Shown here one piece after another: positions 8,272-17,105 of a DNA stretch of 43,319 nucleotides; positions within the stretch are counted from its first letter, which is position 1; the number at the start of each line of letters is the position of its first letter. A model generated the notes under the pieces. That model had not been told where the DNA came from, ran no database searches, and saw only the letters and a program-made list of their open reading frames with translations. The DNA is taken from contig NZ_JXYS01000035.1 in assembly GCF_000949295.1 (NCBI RefSeq), forward strand, positions 1 to 43,319, read 5' to 3'. The stretch comes from Acidithrix ferrooxidans. GTDB taxonomy: Bacteria > Actinomycetota > Acidimicrobiia > Acidimicrobiales > Acidimicrobiaceae. The position numbers and the translations under genes are program-made.

Positions 8272-8309
8272 TTTATGATGGCCACATTGATCTGTATGGC
8301 CATCATAAA
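8272..8309. terminator. Strong hairpin between convergent genes
   Basis: A 13-bp perfect stem, TTTATGATGGCCA (8272-8284) with TGGCCATCATAAA (8297-8309), and a 12-base loop. It lies 15 bases after the MFS stop and 27 bases before the convergent ugd stop. It fits a shared bidirectional terminator although the downstream T-run is weak. Confidence 0.75.
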
Positions 8310-8335
8310 AGGTCGCGAAAGAAGGTGTTTTTATC

Positions 8336-9718
8336 TCAAGCGACGCTTTCGTGGCTCATTGTTGTAGTCCAAGAAAGGGGTCTCCAAATAATCGGACGAA
8401 ACCTGTCTTGGTGGCCCTCCCCGACACCCATCGTTATAAACCCTGCCATCTGCCACTTTTCGATCTCTATCGAACTCGAGCCGTCAAATACTACGGTGCG
8501 AGAGTTCATGGCGGTAATCGCAATAGGATCCAGTTGGCCAAATTCTGGCCATGCTGCGCCAAAGACAATTGCATCAACGTCAACGATAGCTTCGCTAAGG
8601 GAATCAACTCGCGATGTAATTGAAAACTCTTGAAGCGAAGTCAACTTTGCCATAGGGTCGTAACCGACGACGACACCACCCCTATTTATAAGTTCGCTGG
8701 ACAATAAGAGCGCAGGCGAATCACGACAATCATCGGTTCCGGCCTTAAATGCCATTCCCAAAAGGGCGATACGCTTTCCGGATAAACCACCAACCGCCCT
8801 GTCAATGCGATCTATCGAACGCTCCCGAGCGGCTCGGTTAGCCAAAATCGCTGCCGACACCACCCCCGAATCGCACCCGAGGGAATCTGCGATAGCGACC
8901 ATCCCAGAAGTATCCTTTGGAAGACAGGATCCACCCCAACCTATGCTTGGACTCAAAAAGGCAGTTCCTATCCGCGAATCCAAACCAACACCCCGAAGGA
9001 CGTCGCTGGCTTTGGTTCCAAGTGACTCACATAGTGCTGCAATCTCATTCGCAAATGAAACCTTGACCGCCAAAAAGGCATTGGAGGCATACTTGATCAA
9101 CTCAGCACCACGGCGGTCCATCTTGAGTAATGGCATATAGTCGGGGTAGAGCGAAGCCACCACGTCAACCGCCCATTCTTCGCCTCCTATTACGACCCGA
9201 TCCGGATTCATAAAATCGTCGATTGAGCGTCCTTCGCGTAGAAATTCGGGGTTTGAACACACAGTAGGCTCTACGCCTTCTTTGGCAGCCTCGTGGCAAA
9301 TGAGCTCCAACGCCTCACATGTTCCAGGAGGTACAGTGCTCTTGACGACTATTGGGAGGCTTGTCGTGGCCGCGCCGGCAACTTCAGCGGCTGCTGCTGC
9401 AATAATTGACAGGTTGGGGTTGCCGTTAGGAGATGGTGGAGTACCTACACATAAAAATGCTACATCGACCCCAAAGCAACCATCTGCCATGGAATCACCC
9501 AAGATGATTCTTCCATCACGCAGAGATCGCGCAAAGATCTCATCCAGCTGGGGCTCGTAGATAGGTATCTTCCCACGTGAAAGACTCTCCATTCGCTCCT
9601 CGTCCTTTTCGATGAGGTAGACCCTATGACCCAATTCCGCGAAACACCCGGCAGCAGTTAAACCTACGTATCCCCCGCCAACAACTAAAATATCCCTGAC
9701 AACAAAGCGACTTTCCAT
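8336..9718 (-). CDS. ugd: UDP-glucose 6-dehydrogenase
   Basis: A 460-residue cytosolic NAD-dependent enzyme that oxidises UDP-glucose twice to UDP-glucuronate. Motifs in order: N-terminal Rossmann loop GGGYVGLTAAG (about 14-24), VGTPPSPNG (91-99), STVPPGT (127-133), NPEFLREG (156-163), the helix KYASNAFLAVKVSFANEIA (about 209-227) and the catalytic GWGGSCLPKDTS with Cys265. The C-terminal UDP-binding domain follows (LGMAFKAGTDDCRDSP). Length is typical. GGAGAA stands about eleven bases before the ATG at 9718. A terminator-like hairpin separates it from the ABC gene upstream, so it may be transcribed independently. The product would feed the adjoining glycosyltransferase operon. A GDP-mannose dehydrogenase is the main alternative, but the family and context favour UDP-glucose. 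Confidence 0.92.
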   Translation of the reverse strand: MESRFVVRDILVVGGGYVGLTAAGCFAELGHRVYLIEKDEERMESLSRGKIPIYEPQLDEIFARSLRDGRIILGDSMADGCFGVDVAFLCVGTPPSPNGNPNLSIIAAAAAEVAGAATTSLPIVVKSTVPPGTCEALELICHEAAKEGVEPTVCSNPEFLREGRSIDDFMNPDRVVIGGEEWAVDVVASLYPDYMPLLKMDRRGAELIKYASNAFLAVKVSFANEIAALCESLGTKASDVLRGVGLDSRIGTAFLSPSIGWGGSCLPKDTSGMVAIADSLGCDSGVVSAAILANRAARERSIDRIDRAVGGLSGKRIALLGMAFKAGTDDCRDSPALLLSSELINRGGVVVGYDPMAKLTSLQEFSITSRVDSLSEAIVDVDAIVFGAAWPEFGQLDPIAITAMNSRTVVFDGSSSIEIEKWQMAGFITMGVGEGHQDRFRPIIWRPLSWTTTMSHESVA

Positions 9719-9768
9719 TTTGAAACTTTTCTCCGTTTCTAACTAAATCAAATAACTACGCCGATCAA

Positions 9769-9808
9769 AAAAAGACCGACCCTAACTAACAAGCCGTGCC
9801 GTCTTTTT
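9769..9808 (-). terminator. Intrinsic terminator after the ABC exporter gene
   Basis: AAAAAGAC (9769-9776) pairs with GTCTTTTT (9801-9808). On the minus strand the second arm runs into seven T residues, as in a rho-independent terminator. It follows the ABC exporter stop (9918) and precedes the ugd start (9718), splitting the locus into two units. Confidence 0.6.
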
Positions 9809-9917
9809 CGTGAAAAAACCAAGCACAATCAACGACGGCCTTCCAATGAGACATTGAATACTCAAATAGACAATGACCAAAAAGAATCAAGCGCATCAAG
9901 ATCTCAATGGTCAAGCC

Positions 9918-11690
9918 TCAACCAAATGAAAGAAATTCATCGATTTGTTGACGTGGTTGACGATCCAAAGATGACAGGAAAAAATCTTCAAAGGTGCTCT
10001 TTTGCAATCGACCGTCACGAAAGCGATAGATCTCGTCACAAAAACGCAGCGTCTTTTCCTGATGGCTGATTACTATTGCAGTTCTACCTTTAGTAACCCG
10101 CTCGAAAGCACCGCACAAAACTTCCTCTAATTGCGGATCGACACCCACAGTTGGCTCATCCAAGATGATTATCCTTGCATTCTTAGCAACAGTTCGGGCG
10201 ATTGCAATACACTGTCGCTGCCCTCCTGAGAGGGAGGTACCCTTTTCGGAGACGACTGTATCAATACCCATAGGAAGCACCTTGAAGACTTCCATAACTC
10301 CTGCCTCATAACAGGAGCGAACTGCGTCAAGGCGAATCGCCCCTTGAAGGCCATAGATGACGTTTTCCCAGATGGTACCCGAAAAGATAAAGGTCTCTTG
10401 AGGCAAGTAGGCGACTAATTCCCGTAGCTGAAATGAAGGAATCTCATCTAGAGAGCGACCCCCTATGGTGACTCGGCCCTCTTTGGGCTCCAAGAGCCGA
10501 GGGAGCATCTTTGCAATCGTCGACTTTCCCGATCCAGTTTCGCCTACAATTGCAATTCGCTTACCCTCCTCTACACGAAGGTTCAAATCCTCAAAGATCG
10601 AACGGCCGCCATGAGAGAAGGCGACACCTTCATAGCTAATAGAGCTCCCGCCGAGTGGAACTCGCCTCTTCGTGGTTACACCTGGCCTTGCATCATTGGC
10701 CAAAAGCAACTCTTCAACCCGCTCCTTGGCCGCTAAACCAACTCCAACGATTCCCGCTCTCTTGGTCAATTGTTGAAGCGGCTTGTATACCGATCGTGCA
10801 TAGGAGGTCACAACCAAGATCATGCCAAGGCTAAGGGTGCGGGAAAAGACTGCCAATCCAGCAAAGAGGACGAAACCTGCAATAGTCAGATTCAATACCG
10901 AGGTTACAGATGAATTCATCGCAGCCTGTGCAATGTTGGAATTCAAAGAATGACGCGTACTCAATTTAACGAGCGAGGAAAACCGAAAGGATTCCATCTC
11001 TGTCGCTCCGTTAGTTTGAACTACCACCAGCCCGGTAATCGCCTGCTGCGCAGCTGAATTCGCCATACCCTCGTAGTCTCGAGCCCTCCTCGACTCCCGC
11101 CGAACTCGTCGCATAAAATATGCTAGGTCAAGGACTACGAATACACCAAGTGCCAAAACCGCTACCAAAAAGACGACTCCAAGCATGGCCAAGATAATTA
11201 TGATTCCAACTATGGCCAGTATCGAATTGACCAAGGTCGGAACAGACTCCACCATCGCTCGTTGTATCGACTGCACATCGGCAATCAAACGAGTAGATAG
11301 GTCACCAGCCTTTCGCTTCTCAAAGAACGCTTGTGGCTGCTTTAGGATATGGTCATAGACCCTTACCTGGAGATTATTAGAGAATATCTGTCCTGCATTT
11401 GCAAAACTCAACGCTGAAATGTAGGTACTCACACCACCAATTAGAGCAAGTGCGCCCATTGCGCCAACGGTGATATAGAGCAGTTCTAATTTTGTTCCCG
11501 TGTAACCAAAGCTAGAAGGCAAAGGTTTAGTTCCAAAAACTGAGTCAACAACGATCTTTAGTGGCCATGGGGTTATCCAAGTGATGGCTGCATTGACGAG
11601 TGAAAAAAGCAATCCGATCGCCATTCGACCGCGACTCTGTCGAAGGAAGTCACCGACCATCCTTCCTTTTGGTCGATTTCGAGCCCTCAC
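9918..11690 (-). CDS. ABC exporter, fused permease and ATPase
   Basis: A 590-residue half-transporter of the MsbA/type IV exporter kind. Residues about 20-320 form the transmembrane domain with around six hydrophobic helices. The nucleotide-binding domain carries Walker A GETGSGKST (383-391), Q-loop LPQET (about 429), signature LSGGQ (487-491), Walker B IIILDEP (507-513) and switch His (ISHQ). It should act as a homodimer in the inner membrane, flipping or exporting a lipid-linked sugar, lipid or similar amphiphile. It starts at GTG 11690, two bases after the stop of the GT4 gene, so it belongs to that operon; an ATG eleven codons in (MVGDF) is an alternative start. Its place after two glycosyltransferases suggests that it moves their product. 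Drug export is possible but less favoured by context. Confidence 0.9.
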   Translation of the reverse strand: MRARNRPKGRMVGDFLRQSRGRMAIGLLFSLVNAAITWITPWPLKIVVDSVFGTKPLPSSFGYTGTKLELLYITVGAMGALALIGGVSTYISALSFANAGQIFSNNLQVRVYDHILKQPQAFFEKRKAGDLSTRLIADVQSIQRAMVESVPTLVNSILAIVGIIIILAMLGVVFLVAVLALGVFVVLDLAYFMRRVRRESRRARDYEGMANSAAQQAITGLVVVQTNGATEMESFRFSSLVKLSTRHSLNSNIAQAAMNSSVTSVLNLTIAGFVLFAGLAVFSRTLSLGMILVVTSYARSVYKPLQQLTKRAGIVGVGLAAKERVEELLLANDARPGVTTKRRVPLGGSSISYEGVAFSHGGRSIFEDLNLRVEEGKRIAIVGETGSGKSTIAKMLPRLLEPKEGRVTIGGRSLDEIPSFQLRELVAYLPQETFIFSGTIWENVIYGLQGAIRLDAVRSCYEAGVMEVFKVLPMGIDTVVSEKGTSLSGGQRQCIAIARTVAKNARIIILDEPTVGVDPQLEEVLCGAFERVTKGRTAIVISHQEKTLRFCDEIYRFRDGRLQKSTFEDFFLSSLDRQPRQQIDEFLSFG

Positions 11691-11692
11691 TA

Positions 11693-12916
11693 CTACACCT
11701 GCCCTATCGTATCCACTGAATCAAACTGCACATCGTCTGGGCCATCTTTCTGGGAGGCCGCCACCTCAAGAATTGAACTAACCGTCTGATTCCAAGTGAA
11801 AGAGGTCTCGACCCGATCTCGTGCCTTTTTTCCTAGTTCCATGCGTCTTGTTGGATCGTCGATCAAAGTCGCAATTGCATTGGCAATCGCCTCTGGCGAT
11901 GGGTCGCTCAAAAGAAGTGCATCGCCTCCGACGATAGCTTCAATGGATGGAGTTCTAGTGGCAATTACAGCTATCGAAGACGCCATATACTCAAGGATCT
12001 TTAGCGGGGAGAAGTAGAAGTCTCCCCGGAGCAGATATGGAGCTACGCCTATATCCATCGAAGATAAATAAGATGGGATCTCGCTCATCTCGAGCGCTCC
12101 AACAAAATGAATACGAGCCCGTGCCTTGGAACGCTCCGACAGTTGCTTTAGGGATGTCATCTCTGGTCCATCACCAACTATCAAAAGTCGATGAAAAATA
12201 CCCCTATCAAAGAGTAGATTTGAAGCTAAAATCAAATTATTAACTCCATGCCAAGTCTTCAGGGAGCCGACAAAACCTATTGTTGTTGGATCGCTTGGCC
12301 CCTTAGGGTCAGATGTCACTTTGAGCGACATACTTTGCGTATCATATCGATATTTGATAACTGATCCGAATCGCTCGGTGTCTACGCCATTGGGAAAGAC
12401 CGATATCGTCTTTGCCTCATTTGTCCTAATGTAGGCGCACAACGACTCCGACACGGCGATGACGTCTGCACCATAGATAGCAGCGGCCTCTTTGGCTCTA
12501 GCTTCATCGATAAGATCGAGGTTAAAGTGATCAATACGCTCATCCACTATCGGCGCGTTAACCTCTAACAATCTCTGGATTCCAAGTCGGATTGCAAGTT
12601 GGCGCCCCTCGCCAAAAAAGAGGCTCAGGCGCTCATAGATAAGATCTGGTTTTATCTCTCTCAAAACGTCAAACGCACGTTCTGAAAATTCATTAGCAGC
12701 CTGGAACTTGGAGCCATCTGAGGCCTTAATGTAGGGTAACTCAATATGGTGCAAGATCACACTGGGAACCCCATCGCCGACGACCCTGGTCGCAATCAAA
12801 TGAATTTCATGGCCCAAGGCGCTGGCAGCACGGCAAAATTCACTTACGTGAATCGATGCGCCCTTTGTGCCTCCGACTGGGATACCTGGGTCAAAGAGAA
12901 GATACGCTATCCTCAT
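11693..12916 (-). CDS. Glycosyltransferase family 4 (GT-B fold)
   Basis: A 407-residue retaining glycosyltransferase. The N-terminus MRIAYLLFDPGIPVGGTKGAS has the glycine-rich acceptor-side loop of GT4 enzymes. The C-terminal half shows VGSLKTWHGVNNLI, LLIVGDGPE and FYFSPLKILEYMASS-AVIATRTPSIEAIV, the family's nucleotide-sugar-binding block with the E-x7-E spacing region. Start 12916 is preferred to the ATG six codons earlier because it makes a 4-base ATGA overlap (12913-12916) with the stop of the preceding gene, the same coupling seen twice more upstream. No membrane helix is evident, so it probably works at the cytosolic face of the membrane. Donor and acceptor cannot be read from sequence; the linked ugd and epimerase suggest an available uronic-acid sugar. 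Confidence 0.9.
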   Translation of the reverse strand: MRIAYLLFDPGIPVGGTKGASIHVSEFCRAASALGHEIHLIATRVVGDGVPSVILHHIELPYIKASDGSKFQAANEFSERAFDVLREIKPDLIYERLSLFFGEGRQLAIRLGIQRLLEVNAPIVDERIDHFNLDLIDEARAKEAAAIYGADVIAVSESLCAYIRTNEAKTISVFPNGVDTERFGSVIKYRYDTQSMSLKVTSDPKGPSDPTTIGFVGSLKTWHGVNNLILASNLLFDRGIFHRLLIVGDGPEMTSLKQLSERSKARARIHFVGALEMSEIPSYLSSMDIGVAPYLLRGDFYFSPLKILEYMASSIAVIATRTPSIEAIVGGDALLLSDPSPEAIANAIATLIDDPTRRMELGKKARDRVETSFTWNQTVSSILEVAASQKDGPDDVQFDSVDTIGQV

Positions 12917-13389
12917 TTCATACCAATTTTCCACTTGTCTTGGGAGTCATTACCACCGATCGACAAGTCGCAATTGGATGACACCAAAGACCCATCGATG
13001 ACAAATTGCAGATCTTCAACTTGAGAGCTATCGATACTCAAGAGGTAATTGACCCTTTGAACCGTGCTCGCATGATTTAGGGGATCGGGCGAGCCATCAA
13101 TTGGAACTTCGCTACCACCTAAGCCTCCTACGCCTTGTCTAGTTTGGGAGGTTCCATCTATTAGATACCCCAAGATAGCGTGCTCCCTTTGTGCCTGCCA
13201 ATGGGTGGCTCCCTGATGAGCAGAAAATCCTATAGCATCAACGGCACCGCATTCCCCTTTATGGGATGTATCAGCCGGGCCAACAAGTACGTAATCTACG
13301 ATTACGGCCGAGTCGCTCTCTTCGAAAAAGCGTACTTTGGTGGAATCGATAAATCGAACTTGGTATCCATCAACGGTTGAGGCAATCAT
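12913..13389 (-). CDS. Unknown 158-residue protein embedded in the glycan operon
   Basis: I do not recognise this protein. It is acidic and rich in Asp, Ser, Gly and Val, without signal peptide or membrane helices, and looks beta-rich (VDGYQVRFIDSTKVRFFEE, AVIVDYVLVGPADT). Two central Cys are not obviously a metal site. It is probably real: its start overlaps the upstream stop by ATGA (13386-13389) and its stop overlaps the downstream start by ATGA (12913-12916). Coupling on both sides inside a glycosyltransferase operon suggests a product needed in stoichiometry with the glycan enzymes, for example a carbohydrate-binding or accessory subunit; that is inference from position. Confidence 0.75.
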   Translation of the reverse strand: MIASTVDGYQVRFIDSTKVRFFEESDSAVIVDYVLVGPADTSHKGECGAVDAIGFSAHQGATHWQAQREHAILGYLIDGTSQTRQGVGGLGGSEVPIDGSPDPLNHASTVQRVNYLLSIDSSQVEDLQFVIDGSLVSSNCDLSIGGNDSQDKWKIGMK

Positions 13390-14633
13390 GGTGTGGTCTC
13401 TGCTGAGTCACAAGCGCGATCAAAATCTACTAAATCAGGAACTACAATTTGACTTGCAAATTTTGGAATCGCAGACATATTCACGCTTATCTGACTCGAA
13501 AGAATCGGTTCAGACCAAAAATGCATTACTTCTTGGGAGATCCTCTCGATCTCCCACCTAGACAGGTCGACAACGCGCCCAAATCCTAACTTCTCAAAGA
13601 TCTTCGCCCTTATCAGCTGCTCTTGTCTGGGATATATCCTGGGCAGATAAAGAGCAGGAACCCTAGCTGCCGCCAGTTCAACGGTTGTATTATATCCAGC
13701 CATAGAAAGCGCAACCCTAGATTTCGATAGCAAAACCTCAATATTCAGCTCGAAATCAATTAAACTAATATTGGCAGCGTCGCCGATCAGTCGCCGGAGG
13801 TGAGCCAGTGCATGTACCTCCATCAGGGGGCCGGCGACTACTAAAGTTGGGACTTGGATAACCTTTCCAACCTCAATCCCAACCTCACAAACCTCCTGGG
13901 CATCGCCACCACCGCCGCCGGTTACTAAAAAATATCCCTGATCAGACGAGGCGTTGGCGAAAAATTCAGCTCGACGCACACCCGCCTCGATGAATTCAGG
14001 CTTCCCCAAATATGAGAGGTATCGCAACTTGACACTTTCAGGAATCGAATAGTTCTTCCGCAGGTCGTAAATTGCCTCTTCTCCAAAGACAAACACCGCA
14101 TGGTAATATCGAGCAATGGCATCCAATACACCATCGGTAGCCCAGCTTTGACCAAGATTAGTAGGTGAATCTATGACATCACGAAGACCAATAACTCGAT
14201 GAATCTTAGGGTGTGCCAAAACCAAAAAGTCCAGGACTCCTAGGAGTTCCTTTGACATTCCAAGTGGCGAATGGTCCACGTAAAAGATATCTGGATTGAA
14301 CCTAACCACTATATCTTTGATGATGGCTGCACGAGCACGCTTGATCAACGAAAGCGGAATCGAAACGCCATAACTCTCATACTCATCCGGACCAACTTTG
14401 ATTACCGGTGGAAGCTCTACAAGCTCAATACCCCGAGAAGTATTAAAGCTACTCGCCACCCTCGAACCAGTCATAATGATAACTCGGACGGAGCGATTTA
14501 TCCGAACTAGGGCCTCAGCAAGTGCTATATTGCGACGAAGATGACCAAGTCCATATGTATCGTGCGAATAAATTACAATACGTCTTGGCGCCATATCTGT
14601 GAGTTCATCGATCCTTGTGAAACTTTGGGTCAC
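13386..14633 (-). CDS. COG4671-type glycosyltransferase (GT-B, MurG-like)
   Basis: A ~415-residue predicted glycosyltransferase. The N-terminus RRIVIYSHDTYGLGHLRRNIALAEAL is the hallmark of the COG4671 group, which shares the MurG/GT28 GT-B fold. The C-terminal domain has VTGGGGGDAQEV, LVVAGPLMEV and SMAGYNTTVELAAARVPAL, the last being the donor-site loop that in MurG-like enzymes begins with Ser/Gly-Gly-x-Asn/Thr. The start is uncertain: GTG 14633 overlaps the epimerase stop as GTGA and has AGG upstream, ATG 14597 lies directly at the conserved MAPRR, and ATG 14678 lies inside the epimerase gene without a ribosome site. GTG 14633 is chosen because the next two junctions also use 4-base overlaps. 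Confidence 0.85.
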   Translation of the reverse strand: MTQSFTRIDELTDMAPRRIVIYSHDTYGLGHLRRNIALAEALVRINRSVRVIIMTGSRVASSFNTSRGIELVELPPVIKVGPDEYESYGVSIPLSLIKRARAAIIKDIVVRFNPDIFYVDHSPLGMSKELLGVLDFLVLAHPKIHRVIGLRDVIDSPTNLGQSWATDGVLDAIARYYHAVFVFGEEAIYDLRKNYSIPESVKLRYLSYLGKPEFIEAGVRRAEFFANASSDQGYFLVTGGGGGDAQEVCEVGIEVGKVIQVPTLVVAGPLMEVHALAHLRRLIGDAANISLIDFELNIEVLLSKSRVALSMAGYNTTVELAAARVPALYLPRIYPRQEQLIRAKIFEKLGFGRVVDLSRWEIERISQEVMHFWSEPILSSQISVNMSAIPKFASQIVVPDLVDFDRACDSAETTP

Positions 14634-15592
14634 TGTGCCACACCTGCCGCCTGAAATGTGTGGAGATCTTTTAGCCATTCATATTCATTTCTAAATCCAT
14701 TAGCAAAAGAGACCTTAGAAGAAAACCCGAGATAGTTTTTCGCTCTATCCAAATCAGCGCCGGTATGCAATACATCTCCCCGAGCAAAGTCGCCAAAGGA
14801 GACTCGCAGATCAGTACCGTGGAAACCTCGCAGCATCTCTACCACCTCCAGCAAGGTCACAGTCGAGCCACCACCGATATTTATTGCAAGTCCACTAACT
14901 TCAGCCTTGCCAGCACTCATTGTCGCATTGGCAATATCGCTCACGTAGGTAAAGTCACGACTCTGACTTCCATCGCCAAAGATCGCTATCTCCCGATCGG
15001 AAAGTGCGCTAGAGATAAATTTACGCAAACCCATATCAGGACGCTGGGAGGGTCCATATACCGTGAAATATCTCAACGCAACCGTCTCGACCAGAGGGCT
15101 AGTTGCCTCTAAAACCACTCTTTCGGCGGCAAGCTTTGTCTTACCATATGGCGAGATGGGCGAAGGCTCATAAGACTCCAGGAATGGAGTCGGTGAATTT
15201 CCATAGATGCTAGATGAAGAGGCATACACCAAGCGTATCTTGCGATTCTGGTCGGCAATAGCTCCAACTAACTTTGTCGTAGCCAGGATATTGTCATGAA
15301 CATAGCTTGGGTATTGCTCAAAACTAGATCGTACGCCCGCCCGACCCGCAAGATGAAAGACCGTATCGACACCATCGAGCAGGACATCAAGATCGGCATC
15401 GACCAAATCAGCTTTTTGGAATTCAAAACCCTCCAGCTCAGACAAAGTGAGCATTCTCTCGTATTTCTCACCCGAATCATAAGAATCGGAAAAACAGTCA
15501 ACACCTACAACTTCTATTCCATCTCTAACTAGCATCGCGGATAGGTGAGATCCGATAAATCCTGCTGCCCCAGTCACTAAAACTCTGTGCAT
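14630..15592 (-). CDS. NAD-dependent sugar-nucleotide epimerase/dehydratase
   Basis: A ~320-residue extended short-chain dehydrogenase acting on a nucleotide sugar in the cytosol. Shown by TGAAGFIGSHLS at the N-terminus (NAD loop GxxGxxG), the catalytic triad around SSSSIYGNS and YGKTK (Tyr-x3-Lys), and ALRYFTVYGPSQRPDMGLRKFI, which contacts the sugar nucleotide. The pattern fits UDP-glucuronate or UDP-glucose 4-epimerases. With ugd nearby, UDP-glucuronate to UDP-galacturonate is the favoured reaction, but this is not proven by motifs. ATG 15592 is chosen over an upstream start at 15673 because AGGAAGG lies seven bases before it and the NAD loop follows immediately. First gene of the glycan operon. 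Confidence 0.88.
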   Translation of the reverse strand: MHRVLVTGAAGFIGSHLSAMLVRDGIEVVGVDCFSDSYDSGEKYERMLTLSELEGFEFQKADLVDADLDVLLDGVDTVFHLAGRAGVRSSFEQYPSYVHDNILATTKLVGAIADQNRKIRLVYASSSSIYGNSPTPFLESYEPSPISPYGKTKLAAERVVLEATSPLVETVALRYFTVYGPSQRPDMGLRKFISSALSDREIAIFGDGSQSRDFTYVSDIANATMSAGKAEVSGLAINIGGGSTVTLLEVVEMLRGFHGTDLRVSFGDFARGDVLHTGADLDRAKNYLGFSSKVSFANGFRNEYEWLKDLHTFQAAGVAQ

Positions 15593-15798
15593 AATCAACC
15601 TTCCTATTGACCGAGCCACAGGAAAGATGATCGCGAAAGGAGCTAAGGTGCAGGTGAAGAAGTAATTAGACATCCCTTATTCAAGTCATCAAGCAAATCT
15701 AAGAAGAACCTAATAGATTCATGAACTAGATACTGAAAAATTAATACTAAACCTGGATCCACCGAAAATTTAGCCGATCAACTTTGATTTTGGCATAG

Positions 15799-15869
15799 AA
15801 AAGGTGCTCTGAACTGGTAAACTTTAGGTTGTAATAGTCAAAAAACAACCAGTTCAAGGGGCACCTTTT
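15799..15869. repeat. Imperfect inverted repeat in the IS1380 leader
   Basis: AAAAGGTGC (15799-15807) and GAACTGGT (15811-15818) are mirrored by ACCAGTTC (15848-15855) and GCACCTTTT (15861-15869). The result is a long stem interrupted by a 3/5-base internal loop. It ends right before the first ATG of the transposase (15872), where a leader structure could occlude translation or act as a transposase-binding site. Confidence 0.75.
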
Positions 15870-16948
15870 AGATGCGAGCATCTGCTAGTGCTTGATAGTC
15901 ACCTTTGACGATTCGAACGCAGTTTCCAACAGTGGGTTAATACTCCCTATCACCCTTGCTGAGAGACTTGGCCTTAGGGATCTCTTTGATTTACACATTG
16001 ACCTAGAGGATCGTCCTGGACGAGCAAATGTTGGCAGAAAAGCTATGGCTATCATTGCATCTATCTTGGCCGGTGGTGATTGCGTTAATGACACTGCAAT
16101 CCTTGAAAGCCCAAATGCGCAAGTGATTCTTGGTCAGATAATGCCAGCACCATCCACTCTTGGTGTCTTCTTGCGTAGTTTTGAGACCAGTGACATCGCA
16201 GATGTTGAACGAGTTGCAGCTTTGTTGCTAAAACGAGCCTGGCTAGCTGGAGCAGGTCCAGGTGATGAGCCGCTCACCATTGATGTTGATTCCACAATAT
16301 GTCAGGTATATGGAAACAAAAAAGAAGGAGCTTACTTTGGTTATACCAAAGTAAGGGGGTATCACCCACACCTAGCAGCAGTTGGTAAAACAGGTGACAT
16401 TCTTGGAATAGTGACACGTGAAGGCAATGCCAATACCGCTCGTGGTGCCGGGGAGTTTGTAACTCAGGTAATCAACAATGCCAGAGCCGCTGGAGCAACT
16501 GGTGAAATAACCATGCGTTTTGACTCTGGGTTCTTCTCAAGAGCCGTTAGAGACGCAGCTAGTGCGGGTGATGTTCGCATTTGCATTACAACACGGATGT
16601 CAAAACGATTGAAGCAGGTTATTGCAGCCATACCAGAAGAAACATGGACTTCAATTCCCTATTGGCTTGAAGGTGGAGCTGATGTAGCAGAAGTCAAATA
16701 TCGCGCATTTGCAAGAGATAGACAAGACGTTCGTCTTATCGTACGAAGGGTCAAGCCTACTCCAGGGTCTCAGCTGGCACTATTTAGTGACTATGACTAT
16801 CACGCATTTATTATCGATCGACAAGGCGAAACGCTTTTCCTTGAGGCTGATCACCGCCGTCATGCCCAGATCGAACTAGTCATCAAGGATCTCAAAGGAG
16901 GTTCTAGGTGGAATCATGTTCCATCCCGATACATGAACGCTAATGCCG

Positions 16949-17002
16949 TCTGGTTAGCTCTGGTCTGGTTAGCTCTGGTCTGGTTAGCTCTGGTCTGGTT
17001 AG
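16949..17002 (+). repeat. 15-bp tandem repeat in the transposase gene (3.6 copies)
   Basis: The unit TCTGGTTAGCTCTGG occurs at 16949, 16964 and 16979, then nine bases more to 17002, all identical. The unit is five codons, so the frame is kept and the protein gains repeats of WLALV. Unmodified IS1380 transposases have one such stretch here (NAVWLAL), so it is a recent expansion. Confidence 0.93.
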
Positions 17003-17016
17003 TTATTTGTGTAACT

Positions 17017-17105
17017 ACACAACCTGGCACGGTGCAACTGCACACAACCTGGCACGGTGCAACTGCACACAACCTGGCACGGTGCAACTGCACACAACCT
17101 GGCAC
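17017..17105 (+). repeat. 25-bp tandem repeat in the transposase gene (3.6 copies)
   Basis: Identical 25-base units start at 17017, 17042 and 17067, followed by the first 14 bases of a fourth (17092-17105). The unit starts ACACAACCTGGCACGG and ends TGCAACTGC. Since 25 is not a multiple of three, each unit changes frame; the native frame (HNLA) is met in the third copy only. The array begins inside a 16-base inverted repeat, TTGTGTA-AC-TACACAA (17007-17022), which lies between the two arrays. Confidence 0.93.

Noticed and set aside
16949-17105. CRISPR array
   Set aside because: Units are contiguous without spacers and lie inside a transposase gene; ordinary tandem repeats.
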